Origin: Virgibacillus phasianinus
GTDB lineage: Bacteria > Bacillota > Bacilli > Bacillales > Amphibacillaceae
DNA: 64,000 bases
NCBI RefSeq assembly: GCF_002216775.1
Contig: NZ_CP022315.1
Span: 1-64,000, forward strand
Reading direction: 5' to 3'
The notes beneath the pieces are model-generated. The model made no database searches and was not told the DNA's origin. It worked only from the letters and a program-made list of their open reading frames with translations. Every line of letters starts with the position of its first letter. Position 1 is the first letter of the stretch. The translations under genes were made by a program, and so were the position numbers. Below are positions 35,467 through 43,727 of the stretch, one piece after another.

Positions 35467-37197
35467 GTGAAGCGTGTATTTTCTTTTTTGAGGCCGTATA
35501 AGCTGCCGATTGTGGTGGCGTATTCGTTAACGATGATTGAGCTTGCGACTGAGCTGCTTCTCCCGTTTTTCCTGGGGTTGATGATTAATCAGGGGGTTGT
35601 GAATCAGGATATTGGAAACATTGTGATGTGGGGCAGTATTATGATTGGCCTTGCGTTTTTGGCGTTATTTGCTGGGGTTATTAACTCGTTTTATGCGTCG
35701 CACACGAGTTATGGGTTTGGCTATGATATTCGTGAGCGCCTGTTTGAAAAGGTGCAGGAATTTTCATTTCGGAATTTGAATCAGTATCCGACATCTGTAC
35801 TGATGACGCGGTTTACCAATGATGTGCGGCAGCTGCAGAACACGATCCATATGGGACTGCGTGTTATGGTCAAGGCACCGCTGCTGATTCTTGGTGGTGT
35901 GGTGATGGCATTTATTGTCAATGCCAAGCTTGCCCTGATCTTTTTAATTACCGTTCCGCTTCTCGTTGCCTTTATCTTTTGGGTGTTGAAGCGGGCGAGC
36001 CGACTGTTCCGCAATGTGCAGCAGCGAGTCGATCATGTGAACCAGGTTATGCAGGAAAATCTCGCTGGGATGCGTCTGATCAAGGCATTTTTGCGCCGAA
36101 GTCATGAGGAAAACCGCTTCATGAAGGCGAATGAAGATCTGGCTGCGGAAACGCGTTACACCTTCCGCTTCGTCGAGGCATCGATGCCGATTCTCCTGTT
36201 TGTCATGAACCTGAGCCTGATTTCGATTCTCTGGTTTGGCCATCAGCGGGTTGCAGGTGGTGAATCATCTGTCGGTGACATTGTTGCCATTGTGAACTAC
36301 GCCCTGCGTGTTGCGATGGCGATTTCGATGCTGACGTTTATTACCATGGCGTTTTCTCGTGCCAAAGCCTCTGCAACAAGGCTTGGTGACGTGCTGGATG
36401 TGAAGGTTGATTTGCATGAGTCAGAAGACGCAGATGCTGACGCCGTCGTTCATGACGGAAAAATTGATGTTCAGCATGTGGATTTTGCCTATTATAAACA
36501 GGACAAGAATGTGCTTCAAGATATAACATTTTCTGTGAAAGCAAGAGAATCTGTTGCAATTATCGGGGCGACAGGTGCTGGCAAAACGACGTTATTTCAG
36601 CTGTTGCCCCGGTTATACGATGTGAATCGCGGTACGATTGCGATTGATGACCAGCCGATTACTTCCTATACACTCGATCATCTGCGACGGGCGATCGGCT
36701 ATGTGCCACAGAATCCGCTGCTGTTCACCGGTTCTGTTTTTGACAATATTGCCTGGGGGAAAGATGATGCAACGAAAGAGGAAGTGATCCAGGCGGCAAA
36801 AGATGCGCAGATTCACGAGACGATTATGGAATTAGCAGAGGACTACGACACAAAGGTCGGTCAAAAGGGGGTCAACCTGTCTGGCGGACAAAAACAGCGC
36901 CTCTCAATTGCCCGGGCATTAATCCGCCGTCCGAAAATCCTCATGCTGGATGATTGCACAAGTGCGCTTGACGTGGCAACCGAGTCCAGGCTGCTCGCTG
37001 CGATTGAGCCATACGATTGCACGAACCTGATGATCACCCAGAAAGTCACAACCGCAATGGATGCGGACCGGATTCTATTGATGGATGATGGCAGGATCCT
37101 GGCCAATGGCACTCATCAGGAATTACTTGAAGACTCAACACTTTACCGCAAAATTGTGGAATCCCAGTTTGGAAAGGAGTATTTGCATGCCAATTAA
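35467..37197 (+). CDS. Heterodimeric ABC exporter subunit 1 (degenerate Walker B)
   Basis: A 576-residue half-transporter: six membrane spans (about 15-310) and a nucleotide-binding domain (about 330-570). Walker A is GATGAGKTTLFQLL and the signature LSGGQKQRLSIARAL is canonical. Walker B reads LMLDDCTSALD, with Asp in place of the catalytic Glu. The start follows GGAGGTATATT at GTG 35467. The next gene overlaps its end by 11 bases, so the two are co-translated. The asymmetric site pattern is that of heterodimeric multidrug exporters such as B. subtilis BmrCD, YfiBC or YknUV; which one is not decided. Confidence 0.92.
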   Translation: MKRVFSFLRPYKLPIVVAYSLTMIELATELLLPFFLGLMINQGVVNQDIGNIVMWGSIMIGLAFLALFAGVINSFYASHTSYGFGYDIRERLFEKVQEFSFRNLNQYPTSVLMTRFTNDVRQLQNTIHMGLRVMVKAPLLILGGVVMAFIVNAKLALIFLITVPLLVAFIFWVLKRASRLFRNVQQRVDHVNQVMQENLAGMRLIKAFLRRSHEENRFMKANEDLAAETRYTFRFVEASMPILLFVMNLSLISILWFGHQRVAGGESSVGDIVAIVNYALRVAMAISMLTFITMAFSRAKASATRLGDVLDVKVDLHESEDADADAVVHDGKIDVQHVDFAYYKQDKNVLQDITFSVKARESVAIIGATGAGKTTLFQLLPRLYDVNRGTIAIDDQPITSYTLDHLRRAIGYVPQNPLLFTGSVFDNIAWGKDDATKEEVIQAAKDAQIHETIMELAEDYDTKVGQKGVNLSGGQKQRLSIARALIRRPKILMLDDCTSALDVATESRLLAAIEPYDCTNLMITQKVTTAMDADRILLMDDGRILANGTHQELLEDSTLYRKIVESQFGKEYLHAN

Positions 37198-39004
37198 CCA
37201 GCTTAAAGAACCTTTTCAACACGAGCGGATTCCACTGAAAACCCTTGAGGAGCGCCGGAAAGAGAAGAAAGCCCGCAATGCGGCGGGGACAATCAAACGG
37301 ATTTGGTCCTATTTAGCACGTGAAAAAATGATGTTAAGTCTCGTGATCCTGGCTACGGTGGCGAGTTCTGGTCTCGCCTTACTCGGTCCCTACCTAATCG
37401 GGATGGCGATTGATGATTACATCGTAACGCAGGAAGGCACAGGACTTGCCATGCTGCTCGTGTGGCTGGTCGTCATCTATCTCTTCCATTCGCTCTCCAT
37501 CTTTCTGCAAAATTACTGGATGGTCGGGATTGCACAAAACACGGTGTACACCTTGCGCGAAAATTTGTTTACCCAATTCCACCGGCTGCCGATCTCCTAT
37601 TTCGACAAACGGCAGCATGGAGAATTGATGAGCCGGGTCACCAATGATATCGATAATATTAACAACACGCTGAACCAATCGGTAATTCAAATTTTTTCAA
37701 GTGTCCTAACCCTGGTTGGCACACTTGTTGTGATGCTCATGCTAAGTCCCCTGCTCACGCTTGTGACCATGACGGTGGTTCCGCTCATGTATTTAGGCAT
37801 GAAATGGATTACCAAGCGGACCGGTCCACTGTTCAAAATGCGCCAGCGCGATTTAGGTGAGTTGAATGGCTATGTGGAAGAAACTGTGTCCGGGCAGCAT
37901 GTCGTCAAAACATTTTCGCAAGAGAACCGTGTGATTGGTGAATTTAAAGAACGAAATAAAAAACTGCGTCATACCGGTTTTTGGGCGATGACAATCTCCG
38001 GATTCATTCCAAAAATCATGAATATGCTGAACTTCCTTAGCTTTGGCTTGATTGCACTCGTTGGTGGTTTGTTTGCCGTGAAAGGAATTATCACGGTCGG
38101 TGTCATCGTTATTTTCACCGAATACGCCCGGCAGTTCACCCGGCCATTGAACGAGCTGTCTAACCAGTTTAATGTTTTGCTGTCCGCCATCGCCGGTGCG
38201 GAGCGTGTGTTTAATGTCATGGACGAAAAGCAGGAGGAAACGGACGAGGAATCGGCAGAAATGTTGCCAGAAACTACTGGCCATGTGACATTTGACGATG
38301 TATCATTCGCCTACGAGGACACGCCGATCCTGAACCACATCACGTTTGAAGCGAATCCGGGTGAAACCATTGCCTTTGTTGGCCACACCGGTGCAGGAAA
38401 AACGACGATTATCAACTTAATCGCCCGCTTTTATAATTATGACGCAGGTAAAATTGCCTTGGATAATGTCGATATTAAAGATATTAAGCGGTCCAGTTTG
38501 CGCCAGCATATGGGATTCGTTTTGCAGGATTCCTTCCTCTTTAAAGGTACAATCATGGAAAATATCCGCTACGGGCGCCTGAATGCAACGGACGAGGAAG
38601 TGATTGAAGCTGCGAAAAATGCTAATGCCCATACCTTTATCACCCGGATGTCAAATGGCTATCGCACCGTGCTTGATCAGGATGGCAGTGGCATCAGCCA
38701 GGGACAGCAGCAATTACTGACGATTGCCAGGGCATTATTGGCCGACCCGGCGATTTTAATTTTAGATGAAGCAACTAGCAATATTGATACGATCACCGAG
38801 GTTACCATTCAAGACGCCTTGAAACGGCTGATGCATGGCCGGACAAGCTTCGTGATTGCACACCGGTTAAATACGATTCAGGAAGCAGACAAGATTATCA
38901 TGCTGGAGCACGGAAGGATTATGGAAAAAGGCAGTCACCGTGAACTGATTAAGAAAAAAGGACATTATTATCACCTTTTCCAGGGGCAGTTAACAGAAGT
39001 TTAA
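37187..39004 (+). CDS. Heterodimeric ABC exporter subunit 2 (canonical Walker B, altered signature)
   Basis: A 605-residue half-transporter starting at ATG 37187 after GGAAAGGAG. A charged N-terminal arm of about 45 residues precedes six spans (about 55-330) and the nucleotide-binding domain (about 370-600). Walker A is HTGAGKTTIINLI. Walker B ILILDEATSNID has the catalytic Glu, and the signature is SGISQGQQQLLTIARAL instead of LSGGQ. Together with its partner only one consensus ATP site forms. Substrate unknown, drugs or lipids likely. Confidence 0.92.
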   Translation: MPINQLKEPFQHERIPLKTLEERRKEKKARNAAGTIKRIWSYLAREKMMLSLVILATVASSGLALLGPYLIGMAIDDYIVTQEGTGLAMLLVWLVVIYLFHSLSIFLQNYWMVGIAQNTVYTLRENLFTQFHRLPISYFDKRQHGELMSRVTNDIDNINNTLNQSVIQIFSSVLTLVGTLVVMLMLSPLLTLVTMTVVPLMYLGMKWITKRTGPLFKMRQRDLGELNGYVEETVSGQHVVKTFSQENRVIGEFKERNKKLRHTGFWAMTISGFIPKIMNMLNFLSFGLIALVGGLFAVKGIITVGVIVIFTEYARQFTRPLNELSNQFNVLLSAIAGAERVFNVMDEKQEETDEESAEMLPETTGHVTFDDVSFAYEDTPILNHITFEANPGETIAFVGHTGAGKTTIINLIARFYNYDAGKIALDNVDIKDIKRSSLRQHMGFVLQDSFLFKGTIMENIRYGRLNATDEEVIEAAKNANAHTFITRMSNGYRTVLDQDGSGISQGQQQLLTIARALLADPAILILDEATSNIDTITEVTIQDALKRLMHGRTSFVIAHRLNTIQEADKIIMLEHGRIMEKGSHRELIKKKGHYYHLFQGQLTEV

Positions 39005-39072
39005 CAATTTCCCAAGTCGCCGTTTATAGAAAATTCGCGCCCTCCATGATAAGATATACTTGAACTAGTTTA

Positions 39073-39238
39073 AGAAAAGCGCAAGCGCCCGTTTAGAAGC
39101 GGACGCATAAGCAAGAGACCGCAGAACGCATGGGTTTCGCGTTCATAGTGTCCATTGCTTATGACGGCAGCTTCTGGGCGCTGGAGCTAGACAGAAAAGC
39201 GCAAGCGCCCGTTTAGAACCGGACGCTTGAGCTAGACA
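39073..39238. repeat. Family E GC-rich repeat, one full and one truncated copy
   Basis: AGAAAAGCGCAAGCGCCCGT opens both copies, at 39073 and 39193. The first continues through AGCGGACGC and a central imperfect palindrome to GGGCGCTGGAGCTAGAC; the second keeps only the start and the CTTGAGCTAGACA end. Repeats starting AAAGCGCAAGCGCC and ending GCGCTGGAGCTAGACA are familiar from other Bacillaceae genomes. Confidence 0.65.
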
Positions 39239-39268
39239 TATTTTGGTTTATACTTTCTGATCTTTTTA

Positions 39269-39365
39269 GAAAATCTTGGCTTGTCGCCAAGACTTATGGC
39301 GAAAGTCTTAGATTTTTTTATACTTTATACCGATAAAGATTTATACTTTCCTAAAGTATAAGAAA
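39269..39365. repeat. Family D intergenic repeat (D2)
   Basis: GAAAATCTTGGCTTGTCGCC starts the copy, followed by TGGCGAAAGTCTTAG, TTTTTTTATACTTTATACC and GATAAAGAT. Hairpins CTTGGC/GCCAAG and CGATAAAG-type pairs are possible. It matches the copy at 49669. Confidence 0.65.
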
Positions 39366-39440
39366 CCTAGGAAACATCAGTGATTCGACAATTTTTCAGG
39401 CATAAGCCACGCTGAAATCAGTAAACGAGGTGTACCAGTT

Positions 39441-40163
39441 TTGGGAAGAAAAGGAACGATGATCGAGAAAGAAATTGACAGCACATATTTAAAGGAAGTA
39501 ATGACACTTAAGATATACCAGCCGGAATCATTCTCCCCGCTTTATAAGTATCATATTTGTATTATGCAGGATGGAAATGATTATTATCAGCTTGGCCGCG
39601 CCGCTACACTAAGCGACCGCCTGCACGCTCAGGAAGAAATCGAGAATACCGTTTTTGTTGGGATTCATTATAACGATAAATTTGACCGCCGGACCAAGTA
39701 TCATCCAAGCGGTGAGAAACAGGACGCCTACATCAAGTTCCTGGTTTATGAAGTGACACCGCTGCTCGACGATATGCTCCCTACTTACCATATGGGTCAC
39801 TCACGCGCACTTATGGGCGATTCGCTGGCAGGCACATTGGCATTAATGACGGCGCTCCGCTACCCGCATACATTTGGCAAGGTTATTATGCAGTCGCCAT
39901 ATGTCGATAACAAGGTTATGGATGCGGTCCGTCATGCGAAGGATCTTCACTCGATTGATATCTACCATACAATAGGAACGAAAGAGACTGAGGTAGACAC
40001 AACCGATGGCAAAAAGCAGGACTTCCTTGCCCCTAACCGCGAACTACATGAACTACTGGAGGAAAAAGGAGCAAGCTATCTTTACCATGAACTTGATGGT
40101 GAACACACCTGGAAGGCCTGGCAAAAAGACCTGAAACGCGCATTGACATCCATGTTCAATTAA
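39441..40163 (+). CDS. yjcH: YjcH family esterase-like alpha/beta hydrolase
   Basis: A 240-residue protein starting at TTG 39441 (GAGG ten bases upstream); the MGRKG start fits the B. subtilis YjcH N-terminus as remembered. It has ICIMQDGNDYYQLGRAA, FVGIHYNDKFDRRTKYHPSG and the nucleophile elbow ALMGDSLAGTLAL, where Ser is followed by Leu-Ala. Asp is probably in IGTKETEVDTTDG and His in ELDGEHTWKAW. The fold is that of enterochelin-esterase-like hydrolases; substrate unknown. It leads the conserved yjcH-yjcG-yjcF block. Confidence 0.88.
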   Translation: MGRKGTMIEKEIDSTYLKEVMTLKIYQPESFSPLYKYHICIMQDGNDYYQLGRAATLSDRLHAQEEIENTVFVGIHYNDKFDRRTKYHPSGEKQDAYIKFLVYEVTPLLDDMLPTYHMGHSRALMGDSLAGTLALMTALRYPHTFGKVIMQSPYVDNKVMDAVRHAKDLHSIDIYHTIGTKETEVDTTDGKKQDFLAPNRELHELLEEKGASYLYHELDGEHTWKAWQKDLKRALTSMFN

Positions 40164-40298
40164 TTGATAGAAAAATGTAACAAATTTTCTCCAAATTTCG
40201 TTGACTTTTTGTTATAATAAAGAGTAAACCATATATGAAGCTAATACATCATTGTAGTAATTACATGCAATAGTAAAATATAACTAGGAGGTTAAACC

Positions 40299-40817
40299 AT
40301 GAAATACGGTATTGTAATTTTCCCATCAAAGCCTGTCCAGGATAAAGCAAACTCATACAGAAAGCGTTACGACCCACATTACGCATTAATTCCACCGCAC
40401 ATCACAGTGAAGGAAGCTTTTGAAGCAAGTGATGATGAGATTCATCAACTAATTCCAGAGCTGAGAGCAATCGCAAATAATACCGAGCCACTAGCTATCA
40501 ACATTAATAAAGTAAGCACTTTTGCACCTGTAACAAACACGATTTATATGAAAGTGGAAGCATCGCAGGAGCTGGTTAACCTATATGAAAAATTACAATC
40601 AGGTAACTTCCCTGTTAATAAAGAATTTAACTTTGTACCACATATTACGATCGCCCAAAAACTGTCTGATCAGGAATATGCAGATGTATATGGCAGCTTG
40701 ACAATGAAAGATATGCAATTAGAAGACAAAATTGATCGTTTCCAATTGCTGTATCAGCTTGAAAACGGATCATGGACCGTTTATGAATCATTTATATTCG
40801 GGAAAGATGCAGAGTGA
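40299..40817 (+). CDS. yjcG: YjcG, 2H phosphoesterase superfamily protein
   Basis: A 172-residue protein with both HxT motifs of the 2H phosphoesterase (2'-5' RNA ligase-like) fold: PPHITVKEAFEAS and VPHITIAQKLSDQ. The start MKYGIVIFPSKPVQD and the end QLLYQLENGSWTVYESF are near-identical in style to B. subtilis YjcG. Substrate probably a cyclic phosphate on RNA or a nucleotide; no physiological role is known to me. ATG 40299 follows TAGGAGG. The last four bases overlap the start of yjcF. Confidence 0.93.
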   Translation: MKYGIVIFPSKPVQDKANSYRKRYDPHYALIPPHITVKEAFEASDDEIHQLIPELRAIANNTEPLAININKVSTFAPVTNTIYMKVEASQELVNLYEKLQSGNFPVNKEFNFVPHITIAQKLSDQEYADVYGSLTMKDMQLEDKIDRFQLLYQLENGSWTVYESFIFGKDAE

Positions 40818-41236
40818 ACACGAAGATTGTTGAAACAAAACAGGAATTAGAACAAGCTTACCATGTTCGTACCGTCGTCTTTGTCGAGGAGCAGCAAGTC
40901 CCTCCTGAAGAGGAACTTGACGAATACGATGAGCATGCCATTCATTTTATCGGCTATATCGATGAAAGACCTGTTGCTGCGAGCCGGCTTCGCTTCGCTG
41001 ATTCCTCTGGAAAGCTGGAACGTATCTGTGTACTGAAGAATGAACGCGGCAAGTCCTACGGGAAAATGATCATGCAGCAAATGGAAGCTGAAATTAAGAA
41101 ACAAGGCTACAAGAAAGCCAAACTCAACGCCCAGACTCATGCAGAGGAATTCTACAAACGCCTCGGATATGAAACAGTATCCGGTGAGTTCATGGATGCC
41201 GGGATTCCGCATGTTGCGATGGTAAAAGAATTATAA
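40814..41236 (+). CDS. yjcF: YjcF, GNAT family acetyltransferase
   Basis: A 140-residue N-acetyltransferase. VRTVVFVEEQQVPPEEELDE is the conserved N-terminal region of this group, and the acetyl-CoA site reads ERICVLKNERGKSYGKMIMQ. AQTHAEEFYKRLGYETVSGE follows. It starts at GTG 40814, overlapping yjcG, so translational coupling is likely. Acceptor unknown. A strong terminator ends the operon. Confidence 0.92.
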   Translation: MNTKIVETKQELEQAYHVRTVVFVEEQQVPPEEELDEYDEHAIHFIGYIDERPVAASRLRFADSSGKLERICVLKNERGKSYGKMIMQQMEAEIKKQGYKKAKLNAQTHAEEFYKRLGYETVSGEFMDAGIPHVAMVKEL

Positions 41237-41240
41237 TATC

Positions 41241-41283
41241 AAGCCAGTCTCCTGAACGTCAGCGTTCACAGACTGGCTTTTTT
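41241..41283 (+). terminator. Terminator of the yjcHGF block
   Basis: AAGCCAGTCT and AGACTGGCTT pair, with an inner GAACG/CGTTC stem, followed by TTTTTG. Confidence 0.9.
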
Positions 41284-41531
41284 GCGCGGCAGGTGGATGA
41301 TATGCGCGAACTTTTTAAAAATAAGAGCTACTGGTTGGTGAATACGATCCGACCGCCGGAAAATACATGCCCTCATCAGCTAAATACTCCTCTCCGTTCA
41401 AACAAAACCAAATACCAGCAACGCTCACCCCTATTTACAGTCAACAAACCGTACATTAACTCCAACATACATAGTCCCACCGATTTCGGATAACCTAAAC
41501 AAAGATATGTGGTAAAAAGGGGTTGTCATAA

Positions 41532-42221
41532 ATGGAAAATCTGCTGCCAATTTTTCTGGATTCAGTCTTCGGCTTTATTGCCTTGTTTTTGCTGGTAAAA
41601 GTACTTGGAAAAACACAAATTACGCAACTAACGCCATTTGACTTTATAGCCGCCCTGATCCTTGGAGAGCTTGTGGCCGGAGCCTTGTTCGATAAGGACA
41701 TCGGCATAGTGGAAATCGGTTTCTCGCTTTTTTTATGGGGGACAATGTTATTTATTACGGAAACTATTACTCAAAAATATAAGGGGACACGCGGATTGCT
41801 TGAAGGCCAGCCCTCGATCATCATCCGCCATGGGCAACTCATTCGTGAGGAAATGAAGAAGAATAACCTCGATATCAACCAGCTTCAACACATGCTTCGG
41901 GCCAAGGATGCGTTTTCAATCCAAGAGGTTGCTTATGCCATCCTGGAAACAAATGGAACCGTTTCGGTCATGAAAAAGTCTACCTATCAGCAGCCGACCC
42001 GTGGGGATTTAAACCTGGTACCCGAAGCCGCCCGCCTATCGCTAACACTTGTGAACGATGGTGAGGTTATTTGGGATAACTTAAAAGAGGCAAACCATAC
42101 GGAAGAATGGCTCGAGGATGAATTGAAGAAGCAGGAAGTCAACTCGGTCAAGGATGTGTTTTACGCAGAATGGACCGATGGCAAGGATCTATTTGTACTG
42201 CCATTCGTGCGAAGAAGTTAG
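41532..42221 (+). CDS. DUF421 / YetF family membrane protein
   Basis: A 229-residue protein with three N-terminal spans (about 8-28, 35-58, 63-82) and a cytoplasmic two-part domain. KVLGKTQITQLTPFDFIAAL and ILGELVAGALFDKDI are hallmarks of the YetF/YkjA group, and RGLLEGQPSIIIRHGQLIRE with LDINQLQHMLRAKDAFSIQE begins the cytoplasmic domain. B. subtilis YetF contributes to spore germination complexes; general function is unclear. ATG 41532 follows AAAAAGGGG. A second, more divergent DUF421 protein is at 55511. Confidence 0.9.
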   Translation: MENLLPIFLDSVFGFIALFLLVKVLGKTQITQLTPFDFIAALILGELVAGALFDKDIGIVEIGFSLFLWGTMLFITETITQKYKGTRGLLEGQPSIIIRHGQLIREEMKKNNLDINQLQHMLRAKDAFSIQEVAYAILETNGTVSVMKKSTYQQPTRGDLNLVPEAARLSLTLVNDGEVIWDNLKEANHTEEWLEDELKKQEVNSVKDVFYAEWTDGKDLFVLPFVRRS

Positions 42222-42228
42222 GATTTGT

Positions 42229-42256
42229 AAAAGGCCCGCGCATAAACGGGCTTTTT
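42229..42256 (+). terminator. Terminator of the DUF421 gene
   Basis: AAAGGCCCG and CGGGCTTTTT pair around a short loop, 7 bp past the stop. Confidence 0.8.
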
Positions 42257-42303
42257 AAGTGTAGATTCGTATGGAATCGGTCTTAATCGTTAAACATAGA
42301 AAA

Positions 42304-42324
42304 AGCCAGCATGCAGCTGACTTC
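42304..42324 (-). terminator. Terminator of the DUF378 gene
   Basis: On the minus strand AGTCAGC and GCTGGCT pair around TGCAT, followed by TTTTTCT. Confidence 0.65.
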
Positions 42325-42343
42325 CCTATTCTTCCGGTAAAGC

Positions 42344-42664
42344 CTATTCGTTTTTATCTTCAGGATTATCTTCTTTAACACGTGTCAGGTCGGTTTCTTC
42401 ACTAAACTCTGTTCCATAATTAACATTATTTGTACGGACTGTCCCGCTTCCCGTGTCCTCGTCCGTGTCGGTCATTGGATCAAATAATATTGCTAGACAA
42501 AATAGACCACTTATTCCAACAAGACTGTAGATTACACGTGATAATGCCGCATCTTGCCCACCAAAAATCGCTGAAACAAGGTCAAACTGGAAGAAGCCAA
42601 TTAATCCCCAGTTTACTGCACCAATAATAACTAAGGTTAAAGCAATTCGTTTTAATGTTGTCAT
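42344..42664 (-). CDS. DUF378 family small membrane protein
   Basis: A 106-residue protein with two spans. The N-terminal MTTLKRIALTLVIIGAVNWG and the loop FQFDLVSAIFGGQDAALSRV are the DUF378 hallmark, shared with YuzA of bacilli. The C-terminal 45 residues are acidic and polar (EDTGSGTVRTNN..., SEETDLTRVKEDNPED) and unique to this version. Function unknown. ATG 42664 follows GGAGGTGGATGG. Confidence 0.85.
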   Translation of the reverse strand: MTTLKRIALTLVIIGAVNWGLIGFFQFDLVSAIFGGQDAALSRVIYSLVGISGLFCLAILFDPMTDTDEDTGSGTVRTNNVNYGTEFSEETDLTRVKEDNPEDKNE

Positions 42665-42946
42665 GTTCCATCCACCTCCTCCTCATCGATGCCTAACTTA
42701 GCTTTTGCATATCCACCGTTTTTCATACGGTATTCAAATTTACTCCCGGTCAAAAAGATGATGAAAAGTTATGTTATGAAAGTGACAATTGCCGAAAAAT
42801 ATTCTTTTTTCATTAAGTCCTAAAAACGAGGTTCATAATTGGAAATATAGATATACAAACGGGGAACAAGAGGTTGTTTAAGTTATGATTCGACCGTATT
42901 AAAGATCATTTGCCCGGCCGGGGCAAGTACGAAATACTTCATTTTT

Positions 42947-42979
42947 AACGAAGCTGACCGGATAAAGTCATGCTTCGTT
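42947..42979 (-). terminator. Terminator of the TetR gene
   Basis: AACGAAGC and GCTTCGTT form an 8-bp stem, followed on the minus strand by AAAAATG. The loop is about 17 bases. Upstream at 42910-42926 is a second small palindrome, TTGCCC-GGCCG-GGGCAA, without a T run. Confidence 0.5.
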
Positions 42980-42981
42980 TG

Positions 42982-43605
42982 TCAATTGGAAAAAATACCG
43001 TGCCAGAACAAATGAATTATTTGTTCCGCTGTTTCATCAACAGTCGGGAAAATCCCCTGATTATCCGCAGTCTTATGGTTGCCGACTTTCAATAAGGCCA
43101 AATATGCCTGGGTTGCAAAAACAGGATTTACCTTGGCAATCTCGCCGGCGTCCATGGCCTCTACAAATGCATCTTCAATCGCTTGATACATTTCCATTTC
43201 TGCCTGCTGCATTCTTTTCATCTGTTCTGCCGATAATGTATCTTTTGTTCCGCGCATAATGCCTTCCAAATCAATATTAACTGTCGCCTGCAAATGCGCT
43301 TTGGTCACCTTTAATAGGCGTACGCGCAATGGGAGGTTCTCCTGCAGCATGACTTGCATTTTTTCACGAATCCGTTCCATCATCTGGACCATTGTTTCAG
43401 TAAATAATTCCGCCTTGCTCGCATAATAATAGTAAACGGTTGCTTTCGTTACATTGCAGTAGTTCGCAACATCGTCGACGGAAACATTTGGATAGCTGTT
43501 ATCTAAAAAAAGACGAGAGGCCGCCTTAAGGATTATTTCTTTTGTTGGCTGTTTCTGCTCACTTAAACGTGGCCTGCCTAGCGCACGATTCTGTTTTTCC
43601 TTCAC
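42982..43605 (-). CDS. TetR/AcrR family regulator
   Basis: A 207-residue regulator starting at GTG 43605 with AAGGAG nine bases upstream; an in-frame extension to 43650 lacks a binding site. The DNA-binding domain is EIILKAASRLFLDNSYPNVS and VANYCNVTKATVYYYYASKA. The rest is a helical ligand domain with a MRGTKDTLSAEQMKRMQQAE segment. It is divergent from the MMPL transporter gene, with about 120 bp between the starts. A palindrome TTTGCAGTGCAAA lies in that gap. It probably represses the transporter. Confidence 0.9.
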   Translation of the reverse strand: MKEKQNRALGRPRLSEQKQPTKEIILKAASRLFLDNSYPNVSVDDVANYCNVTKATVYYYYASKAELFTETMVQMMERIREKMQVMLQENLPLRVRLLKVTKAHLQATVNIDLEGIMRGTKDTLSAEQMKRMQQAEMEMYQAIEDAFVEAMDAGEIAKVNPVFATQAYLALLKVGNHKTADNQGIFPTVDETAEQIIHLFWHGIFSN

Positions 43606-43651
43606 GCTGATTCTCTCCTTATCGCTTGTTTCATTTGTATTATAACACAAT

Positions 43652-43664
43652 TTTGCAGTGCAAA
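43652..43664. promoter_or_regulatory. Possible TetR operator
   Basis: TTTGCA-G-TGCAAA is a perfect 13-bp palindrome just upstream of the MMPL promoter and near the TetR gene start. It is short, so support is moderate. Confidence 0.4.
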
Positions 43665-43667
43665 CTG

Positions 43668-43696
43668 TTGATAATTAACTAACCAGTATATATAAT
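43668..43696 (+). promoter_or_regulatory. Sigma-A promoter of the MMPL transporter gene
   Basis: TTGATA (43668-43673), a 17-bp spacer and TATAAT (43691-43696) lie about 30 bp before the start codon. Confidence 0.65.
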
Positions 43697-43727
43697 TAAA
43701 AACAGAGCAACGAGAGAGGAAGATTGG

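Noticed and set aside
42910-42926. Terminator or operator at TTGCCC-GGCCG-GGGCAA
   Set aside because: The palindrome has no T run and its position between two unrelated gene ends gives no clear role.
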